From positions 1 through 63,897 of IMG/VR virus record IMGVR_UViG_3300046782_000223: a DNA stretch of 63,897 nt. The stretch is one strand, 5' to 3'. Shown here in pieces: positions 9,296 to 18,283 of the stretch. This DNA is from a virus. Position 1 is the stretch's first letter. Each line of letters begins with the position of its first letter. The position numbers were made by a program, and so were the translations under genes. The notes beneath the pieces are model-generated. The model did not search any database. It saw nothing but the letters and a program-made list of their open reading frames with translations, and was not told the origin of the DNA.

Positions 9296-12177
9296 GGCTT
9301 GCCGCCCTTCATGGCGGTCAGCTGCTGCACGACCTGACCGACCATCCCGTCCATGACTTTCGGGTAGAACTTCCAGCACGGCACCGTCAGCGTGCCGGTG
9401 TTGTACTCGACGGTGCCCTTGCCGAAACTGTAACGGGTGTCTGCTTTGGGATCACACCATCCCAGGTCCACCGCCGCCTTGAACATGTTCCCTGCTGACA
9501 CGCCCTTGCTGGCGGCCCAGGCGCGCACGGCGGCGCGGCTGATGAACAGCTGCGCCGCGTCGCCCGGCAGCAGCGGGTTGATCGACCTGCCGATCAGTTT
9601 GGCGCGGGGATGCTTCTCGACCCTCGCATGGACGCGGCCACGCAGGTCGCCCTCGCCCGTCGTGACCAAGACGCCCTCCCACAGGTCGGCGATCATGTAG
9701 CCGATCTGGTCCTCGTCGGAGGCCACCATCGCCATCTTCTGGTCGCGGTTGCTCCCCAGCTGCTGGGTGATCCATGTATAGACGCCGCCCACCTCGAACT
9801 TGAGCAGGCCCAACTGGCGACAGATGGTCAGGGCCACGAGGACCGCGGCGAACAGCGCCGACCAGTGGCGCTCGACCTGCTTCATGTGCAGGTTCTGGAC
9901 GATCCTCAGCTGCATCCGGCGCAGCGCGTCCTCGACCGACGCGCGGTTGTCGGTGACGTAGCGGGCGAAGGCCCGACCAGCGTGGCCGTAGTTGGTGTCG
10001 AACTGCGGGAACAGGGCGTTGGCCTCAGCCACGCCGAGGTGCGGCGTAGCCACCAGGGTGAACTCGAACAGGCGGCTGATCTCGGCCTCGGCGTTGGAGC
10101 GGTGCAGCGACAGCTTCTCTGACAGCTGGGTGTTGCCGCTGGCCAACATGATCGTCGACCAGTTTGCGTTGTTCGTCCGCATGTCGCCGGAGGCGGTCAT
10201 GCGTTCCTTGGCGCGGCCGCTCGACACCGAGAAGACCAGATCGGAAATCTCGGCGTTCTCGGCGTTAGTGAGTTCGTCGTAGACCACCGGCAGGGAGTTG
10301 TAGACCCCCATCAATCCCAGCAACGCGTTGGCCGTGACCTTGACCATCATCAGCTTGTTCCAATTGCCCCAGGCGCTGAGGCCGACCTTCTGCACCGTGG
10401 TCTTGCCGATGCCGGAACCCGCCGAGTAGGCGTACACCGTGACGCCCTTGACCTGCTGCATCAGGCTGAGCAGCGGGGCGGCGAAAGCGCAGGCGATCTG
10501 GAACTGGAATGCCTCCTGGCCCGGCGCGTTGTAAGCGCGGTCGACCAGCTTCACCCACGTATCGAGGTCGCCGCTGCAGCCGACGTTCGCCTGCATCTGC
10601 TTGGCCGAGTTGACCATCACGGCGCGGCTCTCCTGGCCGCCCGGGGCAAGGACAGCGTCGCCAAGGACGAACTTCTCCCCAGCCCAGCCGAAGCTCTGGT
10701 AGGCCAGGACCTGCTCGGCGGTGTCCTTCATGTGGCTGATCCACCCTTTGAGGTAGCCCTCGACGTGGCGGTCCTTGCCCGGGCGGGCGATGATCTCTTG
10801 GCCGGCCAATTCTCCGATCACTTCGCGGCCTCCTTTGCCGATCGTACTGTTGGACATGGTGAAGTCATGCGGACCCTCACGCTTGTCGGCCACGAATTCG
10901 ATGTGTCCGGCACCGTCGGACCAGAGACGCGTGACGCCCATGAAGAAGGTGTCGCAGATCACCTCCGTCTCCATGCTCACGACGCCTTCCTTCTCGACCT
11001 TCTTGGTGTAGGTCAGACGCCGGCCGTGGGCGTCGGTCTGCACGCCGAAGCCGTAGGGCAGCACCAGCGGCGCGGCCTTGGCGAACCCTGCGGACTTGAT
11101 CTCCGGTGTCACGGACACCGGCGCGATGCGGGGCCGGCCCAGGACGATCGGGCTCTTGATCTGGCCGAAGTGCGGGCACGCCTTGCAGACGTTGGACCAT
11201 TGCTCGCCCAGCTTGTCGCAGGTGGTCGGCGGGTACTGCCCGGCCTGCGCCAGCTTGGTGTCGGTCTCGGCCTTGCTGTAGTTGGGGTGGCCCTTCGACC
11301 ACTCGTGGGCGATCGCCGGAGCCTCGATGGTCTGGGCCAGGACGCCGAGCGCGCCGTACCACGTCGGCTGGTCGATGTTCCCCCGGGTGTCGCGCATCTT
11401 GGCCATGATCGCGCAGTTGTCGGCGATCATCAGGGCCGACGACGGATCGAAGCCGACGCCCGCCGTCAGGTCACTCGAGCCCTTGCCCACGCCCGCCGGC
11501 GCGGGACCCAGCTTGTCGAAGGGATCGGGGCCGGCGGCGGCCGCCCACGGCAGCAGCGGCTGGACGATCAGCGCCAAGTCCACCTGCGCCGCCCAGCGCA
11601 CCACCCGGACCGGCTTCGGCGTGGCCTTGCGGTTGAACGTCCCAGGAGGCCGCAGGACGCTCGCTTCGTCCGCCGTGCGGGTTGGGTCGAACAGGACGCC
11701 CTTGGCCGTCAGCGCCCGCTTGAGGGCCTGCGCAATGGTCTTCCAGACGCGGGGCTCCATGTCGGCTGTCGTCGGCCAGTAGGCGTGGACGCCCCAACCC
11801 GAGTTGACCAGCAGCGGAAGCGGCAGACCGATCTCCGTGCAGAAGGCCAGGATCGCCGCGGCGGCTTCGCGCTGGGTGGCGTACTTGGGGGGCTTGCCCG
11901 GCTTGCTTTCGCCGACGTCGAGGTCGGCCCAGAACGCGCGCACCTTGTCGACGTTCGACTGCTTGCGCCGGTCCGGCATGATGTAGCTGGCGCAGGCGAA
12001 GTAGACGTTGATCTGGGCGGTGGCGTCGAGGTGCTGCGTGGCCTGCGCCAGCCACGCGTTGTTAGGTCCGAAGCGATGGTTGAACTTCTTGTCCGGCCGC
12101 GGCACCGCGAGGCAGCGGAGCCCGGCGTCAGGCAGGATGGTATCGAAAAACAATGCGGCGTCCACGTAGCCCCCCAC
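9292..12177 (-). CDS. Primase-helicase (AEP-like primase plus DUF927-type ATPase)
   Basis: This 961-residue protein is probably the replication primase-helicase. The N-terminal third carries archaeo-eukaryotic primase motifs in order: FWADLDVG (DxD metal site), NSGWGVHAYW, and LRPPGTFNRK. The C-terminal half matches the DUF927 helicase-like family, with Walker A in SAGSGIGKTT and Walker B in LPVVYDELTN. The called start is GTG at 12177; a GTG at 12165, preceded by a G-run, is an alternative. It is the last gene of the leftward module, 11 bp after the HTH gene, and its TAG stop shares a CTAG with the stop of the convergent giant gene. Confidence 0.85.
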   Translation of the reverse strand: MGGYVDAALFFDTILPDAGLRCLAVPRPDKKFNHRFGPNNAWLAQATQHLDATAQINVYFACASYIMPDRRKQSNVDKVRAFWADLDVGESKPGKPPKYATQREAAAAILAFCTEIGLPLPLLVNSGWGVHAYWPTTADMEPRVWKTIAQALKRALTAKGVLFDPTRTADEASVLRPPGTFNRKATPKPVRVVRWAAQVDLALIVQPLLPWAAAAGPDPFDKLGPAPAGVGKGSSDLTAGVGFDPSSALMIADNCAIMAKMRDTRGNIDQPTWYGALGVLAQTIEAPAIAHEWSKGHPNYSKAETDTKLAQAGQYPPTTCDKLGEQWSNVCKACPHFGQIKSPIVLGRPRIAPVSVTPEIKSAGFAKAAPLVLPYGFGVQTDAHGRRLTYTKKVEKEGVVSMETEVICDTFFMGVTRLWSDGAGHIEFVADKREGPHDFTMSNSTIGKGGREVIGELAGQEIIARPGKDRHVEGYLKGWISHMKDTAEQVLAYQSFGWAGEKFVLGDAVLAPGGQESRAVMVNSAKQMQANVGCSGDLDTWVKLVDRAYNAPGQEAFQFQIACAFAAPLLSLMQQVKGVTVYAYSAGSGIGKTTVQKVGLSAWGNWNKLMMVKVTANALLGLMGVYNSLPVVYDELTNAENAEISDLVFSVSSGRAKERMTASGDMRTNNANWSTIMLASGNTQLSEKLSLHRSNAEAEISRLFEFTLVATPHLGVAEANALFPQFDTNYGHAGRAFARYVTDNRASVEDALRRMQLRIVQNLHMKQVERHWSALFAAVLVALTICRQLGLLKFEVGGVYTWITQQLGSNRDQKMAMVASDEDQIGYMIADLWEGVLVTTGEGDLRGRVHARVEKHPRAKLIGRSINPLLPGDAAQLFISRAAVRAWAASKGVSAGNMFKAAVDLGWCDPKADTRYSFGKGTVEYNTGTLTVPCWKFYPKVMDGMVGQVVQQLTAMKGGKP

Positions 12178-12188
12178 GGCTGTGCTTG

Positions 12189-12458
12189 TTACTGACCGGC
12201 CACCTTGTCGAGCGCCTGCCGAATGTAGTGCGCGCGTTCGCGGCGCATCGTGCTCATGGGGACCGGCAGTAGCCCACTCTTGGTCGCCCGGGCCACGTCG
12301 TCAACGACGTGCTGGACCTTCGCGTGGTGCAGGTAGTGGGGCTGTTTGTGCCCGTTGAGCCAATAGGAGCATGTCACCCGGCCGACACCCACTAGGTGTG
12401 CCAAATCGGACGGGCCGAGGCCGGCGTTGTGGACGGGGGTGAAGTCGATCACTTCCAT
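12189..12458 (-). CDS. Small Cro/XRE-like HTH DNA-binding protein
   Basis: This 89-residue protein has a central helix-turn-helix pattern, SDLAHLVGVGRVTCSYWLNG followed by HKQPH, as in XRE/Cro-type regulators. The C-terminal half is helical and basic. It lies between the SSB-like gene and the primase gene. One copy of the AATTGCC palindrome (12492-12509) sits 33 bp upstream of its ATG, so it is a candidate regulator that could act on these sites and on itself. The regulatory role is inferred. Confidence 0.6.
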   Translation of the reverse strand: MEVIDFTPVHNAGLGPSDLAHLVGVGRVTCSYWLNGHKQPHYLHHAKVQHVVDDVARATKSGLLPVPMSTMRRERAHYIRQALDKVAGQ

Positions 12459-12491
12459 GTGTCAGGGTCTCCGAGTTGAGGGGGTGGCCGC

Positions 12492-12509
12492 AATTGCCCA
12501 CGGGCAATT
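12492..12509. repeat. AATTGCC palindrome, copy 1
   Basis: The site is AATTGCC-cacg-GGCAATT, and the arms extend to CCGC/GCGG (12488-12513). It lies between the SSB-like gene and the HTH gene, 33 bp before the HTH start codon. Confidence 0.95.
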
Positions 12510-12534
12510 GCGGCCCGAGGTCGGCGTGGGAGGA

Positions 12535-13635
12535 TCAGTCCTCGTCGCCCTCGTCCCCTTCGTCGTCGTCGAACCCGGCGAGCACGCCTTCCAGTTCGGC
12601 CAGGGCGGCGTCACCGAGGGTCGCGTCAGCCTGCGGCGCGGCGGCGGCCTGCGTCGGCGCAGCGGCGGGAGCGGCCTTGGACGCCCCGAACCCCTTGCGC
12701 TTGGGCTGCTCGGCGACCGGCTCCGGCTCGGGAGCCGGGGCCTGGGCGGCGGCCGCCGCTGCATCCGCCGCGATCTCGGCCTTGGTCCGGCGCTTGCGCT
12801 TCGGCTCCTCGGCGGCGGGGGCCGCCGCGCCCGGCGCGGTCTGCGCCAGCTTGTCGAACGGGTCCTCAGCCGGGGCGGGCTGCGCGGCCGCGGCCTCGCG
12901 CGCCGCCTGCGAGGGCGGGCGCATGGCCGTGATCGAGAGGACGAGATCGTCCTCCTGCATGCCCATGACCTGGGCCAGTTCGTCCTCCTCAAGCCACCGC
13001 TCCGGCGTGAACGTCAGCGCCGGGTAGGCCAGCGAGGCGTCGAAGCCGATACGCGTGACCAGCGCCTGATACGGCCAGCCGCGCTTTTCCAGCTGCGAGC
13101 CGTAGGCCAGCAGCGTCTTGAGCGAGGCCGCCGGGCAGCGCAGCAGCATGGGGTTTTCGAGGTCGTCGACCGCGGCCACGGCCATGCGCCGGCTGTCGGC
13201 GCACGCCTTCCCGCGCGAGCCGTTGTCGCTGATCTTCGACCCCCACTCGTTGTGCGGGCACGCGCCGCACGCCTTGGACTGCTTCTCCTGGGCGTCGGCG
13301 GCGGGCAGGATGCCGTCGTCGGAGTGGCAGAGCGGGCGCTCGGTCGAGCCTTCCTCGTAGCCGTCGGGGTAGTAGACCTTGTTCAGCGCCGGGTTGGCGC
13401 GGATGATGACGGCTTCCAGGGAGGCCGCCGGGTCGTTGGCGTTGCGGCCCTCGCCCACGGTCACCAGCGTGCGCTCGCCCGCCTCGACGACGTGCCAGAC
13501 CTTCCCCTTGTAGGAGATGATCGGGTAGCCCGCCGAGACGTTGGCCGCGAGGTCCGAGTTGGACGCCTGCGGGAACATGGCGCGGATGTGGGCGGGGACC
13601 TGCGATCCCAGACCGGTGGTCAGTTCAGTCGACAT
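12535..13635 (-). CDS. Probable single-stranded DNA-binding protein
   Basis: This 366-residue protein has three visible parts. An N-terminal domain of about 200 residues contains a Cys/His cluster (CHSDD, then CGACPHN, then a later CADS), which looks zinc-binding. A long Ala/Pro/Lys-rich linker with a basic KRKRR patch follows. The end is strongly acidic (GFDDDEGDEGDED). The acidic tail is typical of SSB proteins, which use it to recruit replication partners. It sits between a small gene of a common phage family and the HTH/primase genes, downstream of promoter P1. The SSB role is inferred from architecture and context; the fold is not recognisable by eye. Confidence 0.55.
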   Translation of the reverse strand: MSTELTTGLGSQVPAHIRAMFPQASNSDLAANVSAGYPIISYKGKVWHVVEAGERTLVTVGEGRNANDPAASLEAVIIRANPALNKVYYPDGYEEGSTERPLCHSDDGILPAADAQEKQSKACGACPHNEWGSKISDNGSRGKACADSRRMAVAAVDDLENPMLLRCPAASLKTLLAYGSQLEKRGWPYQALVTRIGFDASLAYPALTFTPERWLEEDELAQVMGMQEDDLVLSITAMRPPSQAAREAAAAQPAPAEDPFDKLAQTAPGAAAPAAEEPKRKRRTKAEIAADAAAAAAQAPAPEPEPVAEQPKRKGFGASKAAPAAAPTQAAAAPQADATLGDAALAELEGVLAGFDDDEGDEGDED

Positions 13636-13651
13636 ATGTGTTAGTCCTCTC

Positions 13652-14044
13652 TCAGGATGCGCGGCGCACGTTCAGCGACGCGATGCGGTTGTAGGTGATG
13701 CCGGGCGGCAGGTCGTTGTTCTCCGCCACGTACTCGTCGACCTGGGTCTTGGCCACGCGCTTCTCTAGGAAGTTCCACGCGTCGTTGGTGCGCACGAAGT
13801 CGAGGAACGCGTCCATATCGTTGACGGTCGCGCTCGACTTCACCGCCCGATAGGCGGTGCCGGCGTCGCACTTGGCGCTGTCCATGCCGTGCGCGTTGAA
13901 GAAGTCGAGGATGGCGGCCTCGGTCTTGTCCATCGCCGCGATCAGCGGTTCGAGCTTGGTCTTGTGCGCGGCGTCCAGCTTCGCCTTCATGTCCCGCGCC
14001 GCGATGTACTTGGTGACGAGGTTGGTGATGTTCATCTCTGCCAT
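13652..14044 (-). CDS. Conserved phage hypothetical protein upstream of SSB-like gene
   Basis: This 130-residue protein is the first gene after promoter P1. Its pattern (N-terminal helix with ARDMKAKLD, central SAKCDAGTAYRAV, C-terminal PPGITYNRIASLNVRR) is one I have seen in many phage genomes near single-strand binding or recombination genes, but I know no function for it. A good ribosome binding site (AAGGAG) precedes the ATG. The SSB-like gene begins 16 bp after its stop, so the two are co-transcribed. Confidence 0.6.
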   Translation of the reverse strand: MAEMNITNLVTKYIAARDMKAKLDAAHKTKLEPLIAAMDKTEAAILDFFNAHGMDSAKCDAGTAYRAVKSSATVNDMDAFLDFVRTNDAWNFLEKRVAKTQVDEYVAENNDLPPGITYNRIASLNVRRAS

Positions 14045-14081
14045 GGGTTCTCCTTCAAGTGGCGATCTCCTACTGTCTATT

Positions 14082-14110
14082 AGTATACACTAGTGTACGG
14101 GGCAAGTCAA
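14082..14110 (-). promoter_or_regulatory. Leftward sigma70 promoter P1
   Basis: Read leftward: -35 TTGACT (14105-14110), a 17-bp spacer, then -10 TATACT (14082-14087). The spacer TGCCCCGTACACTAGTG contains the perfect palindrome ACACTAGTGT when its last bases and the start of the -10 box are read together. It is closely related to P2 and P3. It drives the 14044-9292 gene group; its -35 abuts the helicase stop codon. Confidence 0.85.
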
Positions 14111-14111
14111 G

Positions 14112-15662
14112 TCACACGCCCGTCTCCGCTTCGACGGTTTCGAGCAGAAGCCCCTGCATTTTCTGCTTCCCGGCCAGCCTGCGGAACGCCCCGCGCTCGA
14201 CCGCCGAGCTCTCGATGTTGACGATGAACTGCTGATGCTTCTGCCCGGGACGCGTGATGCGCGCGTTGGCCTGGGTGTAGGTCTCGTTGCTCAGCGTCGG
14301 GCCGTACCAGATGATCGTGTTCGCCGCCGTCAGCGTCAAGCCGTGGCTCATGGCCGCCGGCTGCGCGCACAGCGCGTCGAGGTCCCCCTTCTGGAACTGG
14401 TGGAAGATCAGGGCGCGCTGCGCCTGGGGCACGTCGCCGCTGACCACGCCCACCTTGAGCCCGGTCTTGGCCATCTCGTCGGCCACGTAGCGCAGGACCG
14501 ACTTGTAGGGCACGAAGACGATCGACTTGGTGTGCGCCTCCTCGATGATGCGCAGCACCTCGGCGATGCGTGGCTGGTTGGGCAGCACGATCTCCTCGCC
14601 GCCGCGGCCATAGACCACGCCGCAGGCGATCTGGATCAGCTTGCTCATCTTCACCGCCTCATTGACGGCGGTCACCTGCCCGGCCCCGTACTCCATCCAC
14701 AGCTTGGTCAGCATGGTCTTGTAGGCGGTGGCCTGCTCGCTGGTCATGGCCACCTCGCGGGTGACGTACATGCACTCGGGCAGGTCCACGCACTGGTCGC
14801 GGGTGAACCTGATCGCCGGCTGCATCGCATCGTGGACGGTGCCGGTGGCGTTGCTGCGCGGGAGCCAGCGGAACGGCCCCTGCGCCTTCATCACCATGTC
14901 GCGGAACTTGCCGAAGAACGTGGGCACGCGTTCGGGGCAGACGATGCGGCACTGAGCCCATGCGTCGGTCGGCGCGTTGGGCGTCGGCGTCCCGGTCATC
15001 CACCAGATACGCTCGATATTGCCCACAACACGTCGCAGGGTTTTCCACAGCTTGGTCGTGGCGTTGCGGAAGATCGCCCCCTCGTCGACCACGATGATAT
15101 CGAACTGCTTGGCGATCAGCGCCGCCTCGACCACGCCCAGGCCGTGGTGGTTGATGACGTAGACGTCGTAGCTGTCGTCGGCCAGGATGCGCAGGCGGCG
15201 GGCCTTGTCGCCGTAGACGATGCCGACCTGCATCTTCGGGAAGTTCTCGAACACCTCGTCGGCCCAGGTCCGCTCCAACGTGGAGAGCGGGGCCACCACC
15301 AGCATCTTCTTCACCTTGCCGATCTTGCGCAGGTAGTCGAATGCCCACAGCGCCGCCAGGGTTTTGCCTGTTCCCATATCGTTCAGGACGAAGGCGCGCA
15401 GGTGCAGCGTCAGGAACTGCGCCGTCATGCGCTGGGCGTGGAACGGGTCGTGGCGGCCGGGCCAGCGGTAGTGGTGAAGGATCGGTGATGGGGCCGGCAG
15501 GCCGAGGTTACGCAGGACGCGCACCTCGTCGAGCCGATGCGGCACGCAGACCAGCGGCTGTCCCCGGAAGTGGAACAGCCGCGCCGACGGAATGACATGC
15601 GTCACCCGCGCCGGGTTCTTGAGGTTCATCACCAGCTTGCGAGAGGCGGTCGAGACGATCAT
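14112..15662 (-). CDS. SNF2-type superfamily 2 DNA helicase/translocase
   Basis: This 516-residue protein has the SF2/SNF2 motif series: Walker A in NDMGTGKT, motif II as VVDEGAIFRN (DEGA in place of DEAH), motif III in WWMTGTPTPNAP, and motif VI in ARITRPGQ. ATP-driven remodelling or translocation on dsDNA is expected, for example in replication or recombination. The start at 15662 was chosen because its ATG overlaps the VRR-NUC stop (ATGA); a longer open frame runs upstream but is entirely inside the nuclease gene. It forms a tight operon with the nuclease genes upstream and is followed at once by promoter P1. Confidence 0.85.
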   Translation of the reverse strand: MIVSTASRKLVMNLKNPARVTHVIPSARLFHFRGQPLVCVPHRLDEVRVLRNLGLPAPSPILHHYRWPGRHDPFHAQRMTAQFLTLHLRAFVLNDMGTGKTLAALWAFDYLRKIGKVKKMLVVAPLSTLERTWADEVFENFPKMQVGIVYGDKARRLRILADDSYDVYVINHHGLGVVEAALIAKQFDIIVVDEGAIFRNATTKLWKTLRRVVGNIERIWWMTGTPTPNAPTDAWAQCRIVCPERVPTFFGKFRDMVMKAQGPFRWLPRSNATGTVHDAMQPAIRFTRDQCVDLPECMYVTREVAMTSEQATAYKTMLTKLWMEYGAGQVTAVNEAVKMSKLIQIACGVVYGRGGEEIVLPNQPRIAEVLRIIEEAHTKSIVFVPYKSVLRYVADEMAKTGLKVGVVSGDVPQAQRALIFHQFQKGDLDALCAQPAAMSHGLTLTAANTIIWYGPTLSNETYTQANARITRPGQKHQQFIVNIESSAVERGAFRRLAGKQKMQGLLLETVEAETGV

Positions 15663-15979
15663 GCCTTGGCGTGCTCCAACATGCGGTCGATCAGGTGGAT
15701 CAGTTCCTCGACGGCCTGCACGCTGTCGGCGGCGATCGCCCACCCCTGAGCATCGTTGATGGCGGCGATCTGCATGTGCTGCAGGGCCGTCACATTCTTC
15801 AGCTTGCCGGGGGCCTTCACCTCGACGGCGAAGAACACACCCTGGTAGCAGCCGATCACGTCGGGGATGCCGTTGACCCCGTAGCCGTGCGCGGCTGGGA
15901 AGAAGAAGAAGCACTTGGGCAGGCTGCGCAAGTACATCTTGATCGACGCCTTCACCTTCGCCTCAGGAGTGTTAGCCAT
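15659..15979 (-). CDS. VRR-NUC domain nuclease
   Basis: This 106-residue single-domain PD-(D/E)XK protein has the catalytic set GIPDVIG followed by AVEVKAPGK, as in stand-alone phage VRR-NUC proteins, which are Holliday-junction or structure-specific nucleases. It sits directly before the SNF2-type helicase, a pairing common in phages. Its start overlaps the end of the DnaQ-like gene by 8 bp, and its stop overlaps the helicase start. Confidence 0.85.
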   Translation of the reverse strand: MANTPEAKVKASIKMYLRSLPKCFFFFPAAHGYGVNGIPDVIGCYQGVFFAVEVKAPGKLKNVTALQHMQIAAINDAQGWAIAADSVQAVEELIHLIDRMLEHAKA

Positions 15980-16553
15980 GCCGCACCCGGCGCTTCCACG
16001 TCTGCTGGATCACGCGGACCTGCCGCAGGCAGTCGACCAGGGCGTCGTGCTTCTGGCCGGTCTGCTCGTGCAGCGTCTTGGTGCCGCCTTCCCAGCACAG
16101 GTTATCGTCGCCGGCGATCATGCTCATGGTGCGCATGTCGCGGATGGCGCGGTAGGACCACGGGATCGGCAGGTGGGCCTGCTGGTAGGCCAGTTCCAGC
16201 ATCACCACGTCGAAGGTCGGGCCGTTGCTCCACAGCCCCTCCGGCGCTTCGCCGATGCGGGTGAACCACTCGGTCAGGGCGCGCAGCCCGTGGTCGAGCG
16301 GCATGCCCTTGCCCTCAAGGATTTCCACCAGCAGCGCCGGGTCGGTCTTCGCCCACCACGCCACCGTGGACGCGTCGATGCGGCGGTTGAACGGGGGACC
16401 CATGCTGGACGCCGCCTCGATGGTGACGTGGAACATCGGGGTGCGGTCGGCCGGGCCGTCGCCAGTGAGCGCGAAGGCTACGGCTCCGATCTGGATAATC
16501 GGGGCCGTCACCGGGGAGGTCCCCAGCGTTTCGAGGTCGATCATGATATGCAA
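15972..16553 (-). CDS. DnaQ-like DEDDh 3'-5' exonuclease
   Basis: This 193-residue protein begins with Exo I motif MIDLETLGT (D and E), has Exo II around SNGPTFDVV (D), and Exo III as KHDALVDCL (H and D), so the full DEDDh set is present. It is about the length of a stand-alone phage DnaQ domain. The DNA polymerase upstream has its own exonuclease motifs, so this enzyme may serve repair or end trimming. It lies between the RecB-family and VRR-NUC nucleases. Confidence 0.85.
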   Translation of the reverse strand: MHIMIDLETLGTSPVTAPIIQIGAVAFALTGDGPADRTPMFHVTIEAASSMGPPFNRRIDASTVAWWAKTDPALLVEILEGKGMPLDHGLRALTEWFTRIGEAPEGLWSNGPTFDVVMLELAYQQAHLPIPWSYRAIRDMRTMSMIAGDDNLCWEGGTKTLHEQTGQKHDALVDCLRQVRVIQQTWKRRVRHG

Positions 16554-16554
16554 G

Positions 16555-17232
16555 TCAGGCTCCTGAATGTTCGCACTTGGCCCGAGGCACCGGGCAATGG
16601 GCCTTGCAAAGGCCGGACGGTCGTTTCGGCCACGCGTTGTTGGCGTGGGCGTTCTCTAGGCGGGCGACCCGGGGCAGGAATTCCCGCCACAGGTTGGGCG
16701 CGTCGACGCGGTGGAACACCTCGGAGGTGAACCGCTGCGTCGGGTCCGGCTCGTCCAGCCAGATGAAGCTGTTCCTGATCTCGTTGAGCCAGGGCTTCTG
16801 CGCGAACAGCACCACGGCCGAGAGCTTCAACTGCGCGCTGTCGGACTTGCGCTTGCCGGTCTTCCAGTCGCCGACGAATGCCTTGGTCCCCTTGAACACG
16901 GAGACGTCGGTGATCGCCCGCACCCACACGTCCTTCGCGAACCACGTCGTGGTCGTGTAGCTCTGGGTCAGGGCCATCTGGGTCTCGGCCTCGATCTTCC
17001 CGCCCACGGCCAGGGCCTCCATCCTGGCCACGAGTGGCTCGTGCTTGCCCAGGTCACCGGGCAGCACGACGCCGTGCTTGATGCGCTTCTCGAACGACCC
17101 ATGCACCGCGCGCCCCCTGGCCATCGCTTGGCCTGGGGGGTCGACCACTTCCTTGGTGACCTTCGTCAGGTAGTGCCGCCAAGGGCACGTCTCAAAGCTC
17201 TCCAAGACGGAGTGCGACCACGCCTGCGTCAT
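16555..17232 (-). CDS. RecB-family PD-(D/E)XK exonuclease with Fe-S cysteines
   Basis: This 225-residue protein matches the Cas4/RecB-like PDDEXK_1 fold: SxxxxFxxCPWRHY near the N-terminus, GRAVH (His), EAETQ, then ITDVSV and GDWKTGK (D and D-x-K), then a Gln-rich helix. One N-terminal Cys plus three C-terminal cysteines (CKAHCP and KCEH) have the 4Fe-4S spacing of Cas4/AddB nucleases. The ATG at 17232 overlaps the upstream stop (ATGA). Likely role: 5'-3' DNA end processing in recombination. Confidence 0.8.
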   Translation of the reverse strand: MTQAWSHSVLESFETCPWRHYLTKVTKEVVDPPGQAMARGRAVHGSFEKRIKHGVVLPGDLGKHEPLVARMEALAVGGKIEAETQMALTQSYTTTTWFAKDVWVRAITDVSVFKGTKAFVGDWKTGKRKSDSAQLKLSAVVLFAQKPWLNEIRNSFIWLDEPDPTQRFTSEVFHRVDAPNLWREFLPRVARLENAHANNAWPKRPSGLCKAHCPVPRAKCEHSGA

Positions 17233-17747
17233 GCCACGGCCCTCTTGTGCAGGTCCGCGATGTTCGCGTCCAACTGCCGGTCGAGTGTGGCCCAGAACTG
17301 GCGGATCGCCACCAGCCTTTCCTCGCCCGACATGACGTCCTGCTCGGCCAGGAATTGCGCGCGGGCCTGCTCCCACCGACGGCGGATGGCGGCCATCGTG
17401 GAGACGCGTTCAGGCCCCTTGATCGGACCGCTGCGCGCCTCGTGCAGGACCAGGGCTTTGGCCATGCGCTTGCGGCGCTCGCGCATGATGTTGCGCTGGT
17501 AGTCGCGCTTGGCCACCTTGGGGTTCTCGAGCCTCTTGCGTTCGACCAGGGCCAGCACCGCCTCGAACGCGTCGCGGTTCTTCACCCCGACGGCGATCAG
17601 GGCGTTGAGGCTGGCGCGGTCGCCGGCGTAGGCGACCCCGTGGTCCGGCCAGTTCTCGATGGTGCGCGTCATCTCCTGGGTCAGCACGCTGTAGTCGGCG
17701 GCGTCGATCAGGTAGCTGACCGCGGCGACGACACGGTCATTTGCCAT
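17229..17747 (-). CDS. Hypothetical basic helical protein
   Basis: The 172-residue product is not recognised. It is helical and basic, with a KRDYQRNIMRERRKRMAK stretch in the middle and a C-terminal half rich in Arg, Gln and Ala. A GGAGA ribosome binding site precedes the ATG. Its end overlaps the RecB-family nuclease start, and it lies between that gene and the HslV-like gene, so a DNA-transaction role is possible but not shown. Confidence 0.55.
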   Translation of the reverse strand: MANDRVVAAVSYLIDAADYSVLTQEMTRTIENWPDHGVAYAGDRASLNALIAVGVKNRDAFEAVLALVERKRLENPKVAKRDYQRNIMRERRKRMAKALVLHEARSGPIKGPERVSTMAAIRRRWEQARAQFLAEQDVMSGEERLVAIRQFWATLDRQLDANIADLHKRAVA

Positions 17748-17803
17748 TGGGTGTCTCCGAACTGATAGACGCTTTCGTGCGTCGTTGTGCTGCTGATGTA
17801 GGG

Positions 17804-18283
17804 CTAGTCATGATCGTAGACCAGCACCTCGCCGCCGCCCCCCGCGAGGTCGCGCAGGTCGACGTATTCGACGTCGCCGCCGCAGAAGACGTTCAGTTCG
17901 CAGGCCAGGGCCGCGGCCCCCATTGCGTGGCGACCCATCTTCAACGCCGCCCTGGCGATCTCCCCGCCGCAGCCGGCGGTGAACTCGGTGACCGGGAACA
18001 GGATCGGGGCAGGCCACGTCTGGAAGACCACCACCGGCTTCTCGTACTGGAACACGTACAGGTAGGCGTCCTTGGCCCGGTCCGGCGCATGGGGGAAGGT
18101 GGCCGGGTTCCGGCCCAGCTTGAACCACACGACTAGCGCCTCGCCGTGGTCGGCCGCGCCGGAGGTGGCCAGCACCTTGTCCTCGAACACCTCGATCTTG
18201 CGGGTGCGCAGGTGCAGCCCGCTGTCGTTGACGATGTAGGTGTCGGCGGCAACGTGCTCGCCGTCGTATGCGATGACTGTCAT
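17804..18283 (-). CDS. Proteasome/HslV-like Ntn-hydrolase
   Basis: This 159-residue protein begins MTVIAYDGEHVAADT. After Met removal Thr would be the N-terminal nucleophile, as in HslV and proteasome beta subunits. VAAD supplies the conserved Asp and TRKIEVFEDKVLATSG corresponds to the Lys33 region of HslV. Phage members of this family are common, but their substrates are unknown. The start at 18283 was preferred because its ATG overlaps the polymerase stop and has AAGGAG upstream; a start eight codons earlier would hide the catalytic Thr. I see no unfoldase partner next to it. Confidence 0.75.
   Translation of the reverse strand: MTVIAYDGEHVAADTYIVNDSGLHLRTRKIEVFEDKVLATSGAADHGEALVVWFKLGRNPATFPHAPDRAKDAYLYVFQYEKPVVVFQTWPAPILFPVTEFTAGCGGEIARAALKMGRHAMGAAALACELNVFCGGDVEYVDLRDLAGGGGEVLVYDHD

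Noticed and set aside
10362-10368. AATTGCC in the primase gene as a twelfth palindrome
   Set aside because: Only one arm is present; the expected GGCAATT partner is missing, so it is treated as chance.
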